A model generated the notes under the pieces. It made no database searches, was not told the DNA's origin, and saw only the letters and a list, made by a program, of their open reading frames with translations. A stretch of DNA of 29,174 nt. Origin: a virus. How positions within the stretch are numbered: position 1 is the stretch's first letter; every line of letters starts with the position of its first letter. Location of the stretch: positions 1-29,174 of IMG/VR virus record IMGVR_UViG_3300042301_000626. The stretch is one strand, 5' to 3'. Positions 6,994-13,682 of this stretch are shown one piece after another. The position numbers and the translations under genes were made by a program.

Positions 6994-7409
6994 TATCTTT
7001 CGTTTTCTTGGTTAATCATTTGCTGAAATATGCTTGGATAGGTTGGTAGGTTAATGATGTCCTTTAGGTTTGGCTTAAAATACAAATCACTTTTAAGTAC
7101 CTTTCCATCTTCGCGGTAAATTGGGTTGCCGTCAATGTCCAACTTACTCATATTAGACGCGTGAACTTCGTCAAACATTGCCTCTAATTTGTCGCTAATT
7201 CCAAGGTCAATGGCATAACCAAATAGTAAATACATTTGGTCTATTATTGCGTCAGAAATGTCGACTACATTTGTACTCATCTTCATTTCATCCAGTTCCT
7301 CTTGGATTAACCTTTCGTGTAGTACGCAGTTTTCCAAGTTGTACCCACGATTCAACGGCAAGTTAAAAGCCTTTCTAAATTCCGTTACTTGTTCTATTTG
7401 TTTTTTCAT
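6993..7409 (-). CDS. MazG-like / phosphoribosyl-ATP pyrophosphohydrolase-like protein
   Basis: A 138-residue protein of the all-alpha NTP-pyrophosphohydrolase superfamily. RLIQEELDE (33-41) and DISDAIIDQMY (50-60) give the ExxE and DxxD metal-binding helices. FDEVHASNMSKL (79-90) and a following GxPxYREDGKVxK segment are typical of the subgroup often annotated as PRA-PH-like in phages. It should hydrolyse an NTP or dNTP to NMP and PPi, perhaps cleaning modified or alarmone nucleotides during infection. It overlaps the previous gene by four bases (ATGA). Confidence 0.8.
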   Translation of the reverse strand: MKKQIEQVTEFRKAFNLPLNRGYNLENCVLHERLIQEELDEMKMSTNVVDISDAIIDQMYLLFGYAIDLGISDKLEAMFDEVHASNMSKLDIDGNPIYREDGKVLKSDLYFKPNLKDIINLPTYPSIFQQMINQENER

Positions 7410-7759
7410 ATTACATCAATTTTTTCTGCTGTTGTACGTGCTTCTTGAATCAATTTAATTAGTTCCGGTAACATCCAATATCCAAAGGATGCCATTTCAT
7501 AGGTGAATTCGTCAAGGTGTTCTGTGATACTTGGCATTGTCACACCGTCCACGTTCCAAAGTGCGCTAATTGTCTTGCCGTGTTCACGTTGTATGGATTC
7601 GTTTAATCGTTTCATTAACATCTTTGTCTGATGATTATAGAACCATTTAATCGTTTCGCATTCATCACTCGCGTACAATGTCGCTTGTGTCCACATTAGC
7701 AGATTCAATACCTTTAGTTTATCCGCTTCATCCTTTGTTAATTCCAATTTAGGCTTCAT
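7406..7759 (-). CDS. Hypothetical helical protein
   Basis: A 117-residue protein with no family that I recognise. It is helical with a lysine-rich N-terminus and an aromatic-rich middle (GYWMLP near residue 93). There is no signal peptide, membrane helix or metal motif. The start overlaps the previous small gene by 11 bases (7749-7759) and its stop overlaps the MazG-like gene by four, so it is translated as part of a coupled group downstream of the 7917-7947 promoter. A role in nucleotide metabolism is only guilt by association. Confidence 0.6.
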   Translation of the reverse strand: MKPKLELTKDEADKLKVLNLLMWTQATLYASDECETIKWFYNHQTKMLMKRLNESIQREHGKTISALWNVDGVTMPSITEHLDEFTYEMASFGYWMLPELIKLIQEARTTAEKIDVI

Positions 7760-7898
7760 CTTTAAGTTGTTTTGAGATTAGTTCCATTGCGTACTTCGCG
7801 CCTTCCATAAATGAAAAGTAAGCGGTGTTGTCCATATGTTCACCATTGTACTGCGCGTGGATTTCCGCTTTCATTTTAATCAATTTGTGTAGTTCCAT
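7749..7898 (-). CDS. Small protein (49 aa), first gene after internal promoter
   Basis: A 49-codon frame, ATG 7898 to TAA 7749, fills the space between TerL and the next gene. It starts 19 bases downstream of a good TATATTTG promoter element and overlaps the next start by 11 bases (ATGAAGCCTAA), the same spacing used elsewhere in this operon. The peptide is mixed-charge and helical, with FMEGAKYAMEL near the C-terminus. No function is known. Confidence 0.6.
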   Translation of the reverse strand: MELHKLIKMKAEIHAQYNGEHMDNTAYFSFMEGAKYAMELISKQLKDEA

Positions 7899-7916
7899 AA
7901 TTGTTTTTAGTTTGGG

Positions 7917-7947
7917 CAAATATATTACTGAAATGCATATTTACCAA
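7917..7947 (-). promoter_or_regulatory. Bacteroidota-type promoter downstream of TerL
   Basis: On the minus strand, TTG (7947-7945) is followed after 20 bases by TATATTTG (7924-7917), matching the Flavobacterium-type consensus TTG-N(17-23)-TAnnTTTG. The -7 element begins within the TerL stop, and the first ATG is 18 bases beyond it, giving a short leader. It would drive the small-protein and MazG-like genes independently of the long leftward transcript. Confidence 0.6.
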
Positions 7948-9214
7948 AGTTTCTTTTTAATTCATAAAATGCCCTCATCATAATGGCATCAGCAAAGTCA
8001 GGACTTAAGCCGTGTCGCTTCTTTAAATCTTCTTTGTTCGTTACTCTTAACTTACCATCACTATCCAGTTTCTCGCGCCTTACCATTTCTAACTCTTTTA
8101 CGATTGTATCTTTGTGAGTAGGTTCAAATGTGATAAGGTTGTTGGTGATTAGTTCGCCAAGTTTAAAATAACAATCCGCTTTCAAGTTCATATAGTTATC
8201 GCGTACCGCTTTTGATCCGTTCAAGAATCCCTTGCAACGGATATAATCCACCGCACCACCACCAATACCATCTTCATCGACAAGCACGTTGGACAACTTC
8301 ACGTTATGCGTTCTTATCAACTCGTTACAAATTGTCACGGTTTCGTTAATCGGTTTGTGTTTTAGAACAATAAACTTTTCAGCGTGTAATCCATCCCAAA
8401 GTACAATCACCGTTCTATCGTCACCCATACGCGCAATATCGGCTGTGATGTATTTATCCCCTTTCGTTTGTTGTTCTCTAAAGCAACGCAATAAATCATC
8501 GTATTCGTATAAGCGGTCTTTGGTTTCATCGTAATCCCAATCACCCTCTAACAACCTTTTGCGGTCAATGTCGGGAAGTAGTTGTAACGATTCAAGATAC
8601 ACTGGAGAAATGTGTGGGTTATCCGTTGGTAATGCCTGTATAAAGTCGCGGTCTTTTCTAATTGTGTTATTTCTTTTGGCATCAAAGAACTCACTATATA
8701 GCCAACCTTTGTGAGGGTTGCAAGTAAGTAGAATTTTAGGCTTATCATCCACCAACTTATATCGCATACGTGAACTTAATATGTCAATACACTTTTGCGA
8801 TACTTCACCTGCCTCGTCTACGAATGCGTCAGTAATTTCAATCGAACCAAATCTTTGAAACTCGGTATCGGATGGCATATCTGCCAAGTCCATTAGTATC
8901 GTTTCGCTACCATTGTACCATTTAATTATGTGGTCTTGTCCGTTATAAGTGTAATGTTTGCCAGGTGCAAGTCCATACGATGCACAAAGTTCAAAGAACG
9001 TAGCCATTGTAGACAATCGCAACTTCTTTAATTCTGCACGACCAATCAAACCGCGTGTACCTGCGTACTTTAATCGTCTTTTTATTTGCCAATCGCAGCC
9101 AAGAAATGACTTCCCGCTTCCAGCAGATCCGCCATATAATAGCTGACGGATTCCACTATCTACTGAAAGCGCGTGTAAGGCTTCAATTTGTTTATCGTGG
9201 TATTGTATTTCCAT
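7925..9214 (-). CDS. terL: Terminase large subunit
   Basis: A 429-residue packaging motor. The ATPase domain has Walker A GGSAGSGKS (28-36), Walker B AFVDEAGEV (130-138) with catalytic Glu, and the coupling motif TCNP (164-167). The C-terminal RNase H-like nuclease domain has Asp in ITADIARMGDD (259), DEDGIGGG (313-320) and SPDFADA (404-410), giving the acidic metal-binding set. It cuts concatemers and pumps DNA through the portal. Unusually it lies in the leftward replication block, overlapping the methyltransferase gene by 23 bases, while the TerS-like gene, portal and all virion genes are on the other strand. This means it is probably transcribed with the replication genes. Confidence 0.95.
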   Translation of the reverse strand: MEIQYHDKQIEALHALSVDSGIRQLLYGGSAGSGKSFLGCDWQIKRRLKYAGTRGLIGRAELKKLRLSTMATFFELCASYGLAPGKHYTYNGQDHIIKWYNGSETILMDLADMPSDTEFQRFGSIEITDAFVDEAGEVSQKCIDILSSRMRYKLVDDKPKILLTCNPHKGWLYSEFFDAKRNNTIRKDRDFIQALPTDNPHISPVYLESLQLLPDIDRKRLLEGDWDYDETKDRLYEYDDLLRCFREQQTKGDKYITADIARMGDDRTVIVLWDGLHAEKFIVLKHKPINETVTICNELIRTHNVKLSNVLVDEDGIGGGAVDYIRCKGFLNGSKAVRDNYMNLKADCYFKLGELITNNLITFEPTHKDTIVKELEMVRREKLDSDGKLRVTNKEDLKKRHGLSPDFADAIMMRAFYELKRNFGKYAFQ

Positions 9215-10100
9215 CTAGTTCTTGAATTACTTTGAATATTTGATAAGCTACTTGTGGTACGATTGCATTTCCATAACCTTTTATAGATTCTTGTCGCCAC
9301 TTTGAAAAGGTAATTCCGTCCAATTCGGTGGGAAGCCCATCATCTCCGCTACAAATCGGGGATTGAGTTGGGAAATTTTGCCACTTATTGGAGATAAATC
9401 TGCCGCCATTTGTTTCAATGGGTATTGAAGATTCACTCCTTTTTTCAAATGCCTTTTCTTTCTGTTTTCGTATGTTTCTTGTTTCACTCCCGATTTGAAA
9501 TCGAATGCGCTCGGTGTTGGTAATAATCCCCTGCGTGCTAATATACTCAATTCGTTTATCTTGTGAAATTGACTTGGACTGTTCTCTTTGCATTTCGCAT
9601 CTTGACAAGTCGGTGTTGGTAGCAATGAACCAAACACGATCTCTTCGGTGTGGCGCACCGACACTTGCTGCTGCAAGTAATATCGGTTGTACTTCGTACC
9701 CACAATTTTCCAAGTCAGCGCACACTTCTTCGAAGACCACTCCCCCGTTCCAATTAGTGAGTCCACGAACATTTTCGCCCACAACGTAGGTTGGGTTAAT
9801 CTCTTGAATTGCTCGGAGCATATGCGGCCAGAGGTGGCGCTCGTCCTCTTTCCCAAGTCGCTTTCCTGCGGATGAGTATGGTTGGCAAGGGAATCCCCCT
9901 GTAAGGATGTCAATGTTTCCTCGGTGAATAGTGAAATCTGTTTTTGTGATGTCTTCATAACTTATTGAATTTGGAAAATGATAATGTAATACTTGTCGGG
10001 GAAAAGGCATCCATTCGCAATGAAACACGTTCTCCCACCCCATCCATTCGGCTGCTAAATCAAAGCCACCGATTCCGCTAAAGAGTGATCCGTGCCTCAT
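9192..10100 (-). CDS. DNA (cytosine-5) methyltransferase
   Basis: A 302-residue C5 methyltransferase with the motifs in canonical order: SAM-binding LFSGIGGFDLA (6-16), catalytic GGFPCQP with C72 (68-74), ENV (109-111), APHRRDRVWFIA (149-160), and GYGNAIVPQVA near the C-terminus. The target-recognition region between 160 and 270 is short, so specificity cannot be predicted. No restriction enzyme partner is seen, so this is an orphan phage methylase, probably shielding phage DNA from host restriction. It overlaps the upstream replication gene by four bases and TerL by 23. Remarkably, codons 48-273 are overlaid by another long same-strand frame (9281-9958). Confidence 0.93.
   Translation of the reverse strand: MRHGSLFSGIGGFDLAAEWMGWENVFHCEWMPFPRQVLHYHFPNSISYEDITKTDFTIHRGNIDILTGGFPCQPYSSAGKRLGKEDERHLWPHMLRAIQEINPTYVVGENVRGLTNWNGGVVFEEVCADLENCGYEVQPILLAAASVGAPHRRDRVWFIATNTDLSRCEMQREQSKSISQDKRIEYISTQGIITNTERIRFQIGSETRNIRKQKEKAFEKRSESSIPIETNGGRFISNKWQNFPTQSPICSGDDGLPTELDGITFSKWRQESIKGYGNAIVPQVAYQIFKVIQELDGNTIPR
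9281..9958 (-). CDS. Overlapping-frame protein inside the methyltransferase gene
   Basis: A 225-codon ATG frame, shifted by one base, lies entirely inside the methyltransferase gene. The other unexplained open frames I see in this window are about half as long or less. The product has an N-terminal Ser/Thr-rich stretch, SGRICSEQF (43-51), LWAKMF, CALTWKIVGTKYNR, LLPTPTCQDAK, a second LLPTPS motif, and a C-terminal LNPRFVAEMMGFPPNWTELPF-like ending. From memory, these elements in this order occur in proteins annotated near phage C5 methyltransferases in Bacteroidota, so I think it is a real dual-coded gene. There is no catalytic motif and no signal peptide. Its function is unknown; modulation of methylation or anti-restriction is speculation. 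Confidence 0.65.
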   Translation of the reverse strand: MKTSQKQISLFTEETLTSLQGDSLANHTHPQESDLGKRTSATSGRICSEQFKRLTQPTLWAKMFVDSLIGTGEWSSKKCALTWKIVGTKYNRYYLQQQVSVRHTEEIVFGSLLPTPTCQDAKCKENSPSQFHKINELSILARRGLLPTPSAFDFKSGVKQETYENRKKRHLKKGVNLQYPLKQMAADLSPISGKISQLNPRFVAEMMGFPPNWTELPFQSGDKNL

Positions 10101-10867
10101 AGTTTTTCTTTGATTCTTTGTTGCAATATATGACTATCCATAATATCAGCGTAAAGCAAACGCATTATCCCTTGTCTAACTTCCAAATCGAAATTCTCCT
10201 TTTCAATACGTTTCATATTCGTTACCGCGTAGTTGGACAATCCCTTTTCACTGCATAGGTTTTGGAACGACATAAATTTAAATTTCTTCCATTCGTCATC
10301 ACTCCAACAGTCGGGATGAATCGCGCCAAGTTCCTCGAACTTTCGCATCATTGATGGGGCTAACAACATAACCGCAACACGGTGTCCTTCCTTCCATCTT
10401 TTCAAATCACTTTCAAACATTGCTTTGAAATCAACTGGCGTATCGTCTATGGTTGTTGTACCAATGGACAACTTGGCTTTCTTTCTGTCAATGTCTAAAT
10501 TCATTTGCATCTTGTGGATTTTGTACGCGTTCAATACATCGGACAAAAACTGAATAGACATTAAGCCGTAATGTTCCACACGTTTCCAAGCCATTCCAAC
10601 TGCGTTAAGTTGGAACGCTAAACCTATTTCACCAATGGTAAAGAATCGGTAAAACTGTTGTGCGGTATCGTATAGCATCTGCGTTTCCTCTGGTGACGGA
10701 AGTTGTTTGATACCACTAATAACGATTCCCTTTGCGATTAGTGACTTAAACATAGGTAAGGTGGATTCGCATACCTTCGTTTGATTTAGTGCCTCTAAAT
10801 AGGCTCTTTCATCATTGGTCAAGCCACTGCTGTAATGCTGACCTTTGTACTCTACCAAGTTGCTCAT
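10097..10867 (-). CDS. Replication-block protein of unknown function
   Basis: A 256-residue, largely helical soluble protein. A central segment around AFQLNAVGMAWKRVEHYG (83-100), continuing into FLSDVLNAYKIHKMQMNLD, is typical of a phage/mobile-element family found next to GWKYGK-domain replication proteins, as I recall. There is no Walker or nuclease motif. It overlaps the gene before it by 56 bases and the methyltransferase start by four. Linking it to DNA replication (for example helicase loading) is an inference from position only. Confidence 0.6.
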   Translation of the reverse strand: MSNLVEYKGQHYSSGLTNDERAYLEALNQTKVCESTLPMFKSLIAKGIVISGIKQLPSPEETQMLYDTAQQFYRFFTIGEIGLAFQLNAVGMAWKRVEHYGLMSIQFLSDVLNAYKIHKMQMNLDIDRKKAKLSIGTTTIDDTPVDFKAMFESDLKRWKEGHRVAVMLLAPSMMRKFEELGAIHPDCWSDDEWKKFKFMSFQNLCSEKGLSNYAVTNMKRIEKENFDLEVRQGIMRLLYADIMDSHILQQRIKEKL

Positions 10868-11192
10868 TGTTGTTGTTTTTTATTGTTACAAATTTATTTA
10901 AATCCCAAGCGGATCTCATTGCCGCTTTCCAATCTTTCATCTTGTTCTTGCCGTATTTCCAACCTGTGTTAGTGTAATGGCTAATAAATACATCTGCAAA
11001 ATTAAGCGCATCTTCAGAAGACGCAAACGGAATTCTCTCCAAAAAATACTCCGCCACTTGTTCCGCTGTCGGGGGTTGAAATGTCGTCCGTGTTGTCTTT
11101 AAATTCAACGTGTGGGATTTCAAGAGGTCTTCGAGATACGCTACCCTTAAGGTGAGTAAGTATAGTTCGTCCTTTAGTTTTTCGTTTTCCAT
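10812..11192 (-). CDS. Replication-associated protein with C-terminal GWKYGK/MKDWKAA domain
   Basis: A 126-residue protein. An N-terminal coiled coil (1-35) is followed by a PPTAEQVAEYFLERI helix, FADVFISHYTNTGWKYGK and MKDWKAAMRSAWDL (about residues 40-97). This C-terminal module recurs at the end of phage and mobile-element replication initiators, where it probably binds DNA or a helicase. Here it stands alone, next to a DnaA-domain protein, as if a usual two-part initiator were split. A TAA lies immediately before ATG 11192 in this frame, so the start is firm, and the first 179 bases overlap the 3' end of the DnaA-like gene in another frame. The 3' end overlaps the next gene by 56 bases. 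Confidence 0.72.
   Translation of the reverse strand: MENEKLKDELYLLTLRVAYLEDLLKSHTLNLKTTRTTFQPPTAEQVAEYFLERIPFASSEDALNFADVFISHYTNTGWKYGKNKMKDWKAAMRSAWDLNKFVTIKNNNNEQLGRVQRSALQQWLDQ
10889..10896 (-). promoter_or_regulatory. TAnnTTTG -7 box candidate before 10867
   Basis: TAAATTTG on the minus strand lies 21 bases before the ATG of the 256-residue gene and inside the preceding one. No TTG at the right spacing is evident, so it is a weak candidate. Confidence 0.25.
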
Positions 11193-11637
11193 TTAGTTTA
11201 GTTTTTAATTCGTTGCAATTATAACCCATTTGCGCCATATACAAAAAAGAATCGTCAATAAATACTTGCGTTGACATATCGAACTGGTATAAATCAACCA
11301 TCTTCTTTAGCGAATGCAGAACCGTTGCGTGGTCTTGGTTTCTTATCGTCTTACCTATTTGAGATAAGGTCATTTTAGTTCCTGCATACAATAATAGATA
11401 TGCGTTTGCCCTTGCATCAACTATATGCCTTTCGCGTGAACGTGCGCATAGTTCCATATTTGTAATATCGTGCGATTTGCAAACTGCGCTAATTACATCT
11501 TTTTCGTATCCATCGAACTCGTCACCATTCTCAATTAACTCAATCAATTCGGTTTGGTATTCATTGGTGTATAGTTCAAGTAGTTCGTTTAAATTCCTAA
11601 CGCGGTACTTAATTATAAAGTCGTTTAATTTACTCAT
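11014..11637 (-). CDS. DnaA domain IV-like replication initiator
   Basis: A 207-residue protein. Residues 45-118 match the DNA-binding domain IV of DnaA: an RxRHIVDARANAY helix, an LSQIGKTIRNQ turn, and the signature DHATVLHSLKK (102-112). The AAA+ domain of cellular DnaA is absent, so it binds DNA but cannot assemble or melt DNA by ATP itself. It is probably the phage initiator or an origin-binding protein, or it could compete with host DnaA. The N-terminal 45 residues are acidic helices. The last 60 residues are low-complexity, ending in a Gly/Phe stretch, and are dual-coded with the next gene. The start overlaps the upstream stop by eight bases (ATGAGTAA). Confidence 0.8.
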   Translation of the reverse strand: MSKLNDFIIKYRVRNLNELLELYTNEYQTELIELIENGDEFDGYEKDVISAVCKSHDITNMELCARSRERHIVDARANAYLLLYAGTKMTLSQIGKTIRNQDHATVLHSLKKMVDLYQFDMSTQVFIDDSFLYMAQMGYNCNELKTKLNGKRKTKGRTILTHLKGSVSRRPLEIPHVEFKDNTDDISTPDSGTSGGVFFGENSVCVF

Positions 11638-11860
11638 TATCTTGTCCTCCTTTTATTTTATCTCTCATCCAAATAGCACCATTTTGAAAGTCCCAACTTT
11701 CAGTATCTGTTGAATATTCGAATGACTTTCTTTCTATCTCCTCATAAGTTGGTAGTTGGATTGATTCAGAAGTTAAAATAAGATACTCGGCAGTCAATCC
11801 CGTTTCTCTACTTTTCTCAATCATTTGTTTTACTTGTTCCTCTGTGTATATCTTACTCAT
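11630..11860 (-). CDS. Small hypothetical phage protein
   Basis: A 76-residue acidic protein beginning MSKIYTEEQVKQMIEKSRETG and ending GAIWMRDKIKGGQ. The combination of this N-terminal helix and a C-terminal A/G-x-W-M-R-D-K helix is frequent in small Bacteroidota phage proteins as I recall, with no known function. It overlaps both neighbours by eight bases (ATGAGTAA each time), so it is part of the coupled leftward operon. Confidence 0.65.
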   Translation of the reverse strand: MSKIYTEEQVKQMIEKSRETGLTAEYLILTSESIQLPTYEEIERKSFEYSTDTESWDFQNGAIWMRDKIKGGQDNE

Positions 11861-12230
11861 TGTCTATTTGTTTTAGTTCAAACCATTCTCCAGTCGAATT
11901 AGGGTTTATTGTTAGTATTAAGGTTGTGTATGGCATTTTAAATACTTGTTCAAAATTGTTTCTTAAGTTCTTTGAAGCGAAAGATAAAGTATCGTTGTTC
12001 GGTCTATTCAGTACAAAAGCGGATGGATCGTTGCTCTTTGAGCAGTAACACTTTTTGGTTTTAAAGTCAAATCCAAAAATGATTCTATCCCCTTTGTCTA
12101 CCTGAAGAATCTTCGCCACTTGGTCACTAATCATAATTCGATTGTTTGCCATATACATAAACACAACAGGTGACGTTTTGAAGATAGTTTTATAGTTCAA
12201 CTTATTCTTGACAATCGTTAATTCATTCAT
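11853..12230 (-). CDS. Hypothetical protein, possibly AbrB-like segment
   Basis: A 125-residue protein starting at ATG 12230. An upstream in-frame start would overlap the previous gene by 74 bases and add a hydrophobic extension, so it is rejected. The middle, NRIMISDQVAKILQVDKGDR (about 34-53) and then IIFGF, resembles the swapped-hairpin (AbrB/SpoVT-like) pattern in which a short helix is followed by LxVxxGDxI. This is only a motif impression and I would not name it a transcription factor. It is basic in the first half. It overlaps the next gene by eight bases. Confidence 0.55.
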   Translation of the reverse strand: MNELTIVKNKLNYKTIFKTSPVVFMYMANNRIMISDQVAKILQVDKGDRIIFGFDFKTKKCYCSKSNDPSAFVLNRPNNDTLSFASKNLRNNFEQVFKMPYTTLILTINPNSTGEWFELKQIDNE

Positions 12231-12240
12231 TGCCTTGTCC

Positions 12241-12453
12241 TCAAAATTTTTCGTTGTAGTATTTTTCTGCATTTGTATTCTCCCCCCAAGTGCTATGACC
12301 ATCAATGTAAGCATCTGTTATCTCCTCTTTGTGCATTGCTATTGCTTCTTCAAAAATCTTTGCCCATTCGAACATAGTCAAATCTCTTTGTAATTGATTT
12401 TCTGCAATTTTTTCAATTAAGAAAATCACGCTATTTTGCTTTTTGTTATTCAT
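12241..12453 (-). CDS. Small helical phage protein
   Basis: A 70-residue protein with an N-terminal helix and FEEAIAMHKEEITDAYIDGH near residues 34-53, a pattern seen in many short Bacteroidota phage ORFs of unknown role. There is no membrane segment or metal site. The start overlaps the HTH gene by eight bases (ATGAATAA). Function unknown. Confidence 0.6.
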   Translation of the reverse strand: MNNKKQNSVIFLIEKIAENQLQRDLTMFEWAKIFEEAIAMHKEEITDAYIDGHSTWGENTNAEKYYNEKF

Positions 12454-12679
12454 CTCCTTCGTGTTTAATTGTTCGTTGTTCTGATTCTAAAATTATGTTT
12501 ACAACCTCTTTTATATTGACTTTGGTAAACGTTGCAACTTTTGATATGTCGCAAACGTGCATCGTCATCGGTTGCTCGTGCCATCGTTTCGCTTGGCTAA
12601 AACTGATGTTCATTGCTTTCGCAAGGTTCGAGGTATTCCCGAACCAAGCGAAAACAAACTGTTCCCATTTACTTTTCAT
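12446..12679 (-). CDS. Small helix-turn-helix protein
   Basis: A 77-residue protein. NTSNLAKAMNISFSQAKRWHEQP (15-37) fits a Cro/CI-like helix-turn-helix: a small residue in the first helix, a turn, and a recognition helix with polar residues. The rest has two short helices typical of the XRE fold (DISKVATFTKVNIKEVV). It may regulate the divergent promoters at 14040-14190, but no operator is identified. A non-regulatory DNA-binding role is also possible. Its ATG overlaps the preceding 43-codon ORF by 11 bases. Confidence 0.6.
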   Translation of the reverse strand: MKSKWEQFVFAWFGNTSNLAKAMNISFSQAKRWHEQPMTMHVCDISKVATFTKVNIKEVVNIILESEQRTIKHEGDE

Positions 12680-12800
12680 TTAACTGCTCGTTAATGGTGT
12701 CAATAATTGGGGTGAATAACTTGGCAATGTGCGGATCGTAAGAATGTTTTTCTTGCTGTTTAATTGCCACTTCTAATACTGCTTTTAATTGTGTTTTCAT
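12669..12800 (-). CDS. Small protein (43 aa)
   Basis: A 43-codon frame, ATG 12800 to TAA 12669, lies in the gap between the SSB-like and HTH genes. Its stop overlaps the HTH start by 11 bases (ATGAAAAGTAA), the same coupling geometry as other genes in this block. The peptide is a mixed-charge helix with a KLFTPIIDTINEQL tail. There is no identifiable family. Confidence 0.55.
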   Translation of the reverse strand: MKTQLKAVLEVAIKQQEKHSYDPHIAKLFTPIIDTINEQLNEK

Positions 12801-12835
12801 AATAATGGTTTTAAAATTTTAATTGTTTCGTGCAT

Positions 12836-13288
12836 TCAAAATGGAAGGTCATCGTTATCCATCTTCGCGTTTGAGTTCGCATTGTCTTTGGCATCATCGG
12901 TTAAGCCAACACCAGTTAATAGATACTTTTCGAACAACTGCGCCACCTCAATAACTCTCGCAGGGTTTTCGCTATGGTTCATATCTACGGAGGCTTTAAG
13001 AGCTACTGCACGTGCTATGCTTTCTTCTTTGTCTTTTGAGTTGTTGTTCGAATAGTTCCCACCTGTGGAAGTTGGCGTGAATGCGCGTTGTTCTTGAATC
13101 CATTTAATCTTGTGACCGCGTCCACTTGGGGTAATCTCATAGGACTTCTCATCACCAACCGAGAAGGGTGGGGTTTGTGATTTACTGAACACCGTTCCTG
13201 TGTCGTTGTTGTCCATTGTCACCTCGAATTTAAAGAGGTCGTTCCAAGTTCCGTTGCCTTGGATGTGCGTAATTTTCGCTTTTTTCAT
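12836..13288 (-). CDS. Single-stranded DNA-binding-like protein
   Basis: A 150-residue protein with the architecture of phage SSBs. It has an N-terminal beta-rich region (residues 1-70, including FKFEVTMDN and YEIT strands compatible with an OB fold), a flexible Asn/Ser linker, a helical stretch with an ARVIEVAQLFEKYL helix, and an acidic C-terminal tail ending DNDDLPF. That tail is the usual SSB partner-binding tip (cf. DDIPF). It would coat single strands during replication and recruit the DnaA-like and other replication proteins encoded downstream. OB-fold membership is inferred, not proven by alignment. Confidence 0.7.
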   Translation of the reverse strand: MKKAKITHIQGNGTWNDLFKFEVTMDNNDTGTVFSKSQTPPFSVGDEKSYEITPSGRGHKIKWIQEQRAFTPTSTGGNYSNNNSKDKEESIARAVALKASVDMNHSENPARVIEVAQLFEKYLLTGVGLTDDAKDNANSNAKMDNDDLPF

Positions 13289-13297
13289 TTTGATTAT

Positions 13298-13528
13298 TTA
13301 TTTAATTGTTAAATTGTTTTCTGTATCTGTTGATCCAATAGCCCAAAATTCGGGGTATAGTATCGGATGAATTGTTGCGTGGTTATCCGTGCAGGTCTTA
13401 CACCAGTCCTCGGAATCTTCAATACTTAACCAAACTTGATGCAGTTCGTACTCTACAACCTTTGATCCGCAGTTTTGACATTTACACCAATCAATAGGAG
13501 TATCGGGTGGGTTAACTCTATCTAACAT
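13298..13528 (-). CDS. Small zinc-ribbon-like protein
   Basis: A 76-residue protein with two cysteine clusters: WCKCQNC (C15, C17, C20) and WCKTC (C43, C46), separated by a short beta/helix segment. Five cysteines plus H50 could bind one zinc. Such proteins are common small phage regulators or replication accessories, but this one cannot be named. The start overlaps the previous ORF by 11 bases. Confidence 0.6.
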   Translation of the reverse strand: MLDRVNPPDTPIDWCKCQNCGSKVVEYELHQVWLSIEDSEDWCKTCTDNHATIHPILYPEFWAIGSTDTENNLTIK

Positions 13529-13682
13529 AAGTTCGTTCCGTTAAAAGGTCTTCCATTCTTTCAAGTGGGCTACGTGGTACCGAGTTCGCAATGTGCTGCG
13601 CGAGTTGGTTGTAGTCCAGTTTCTCCGTTGGATAACTTGCGGATTGAACGCAGATATATTTTCTTGGATAATTACTTTGCAT
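13518..13682 (-). CDS. Small protein (54 aa)
   Basis: A 54-codon frame, ATG 13682 to TAG 13518, overlapped by 11 bases at both ends (ATGCAAAGTAA at 13672-13682 and ATGTTAGATAG at 13518-13528). The peptide starts with a basic YPRKYICVQS segment and continues with an amphipathic helix (DYNQLAQHIANSV). It has no family that I know. The double 11-nt coupling makes it likely to be translated. Confidence 0.55.
   Translation of the reverse strand: MQSNYPRKYICVQSASYPTEKLDYNQLAQHIANSVPRSPLERMEDLLTERTYVR

Noticed and set aside
12231-12314. Longer N-terminus for the 125-aa protein (start 12314).
   Set aside because: It would overlap the previous gene by 74 bases, and the extension is atypical.
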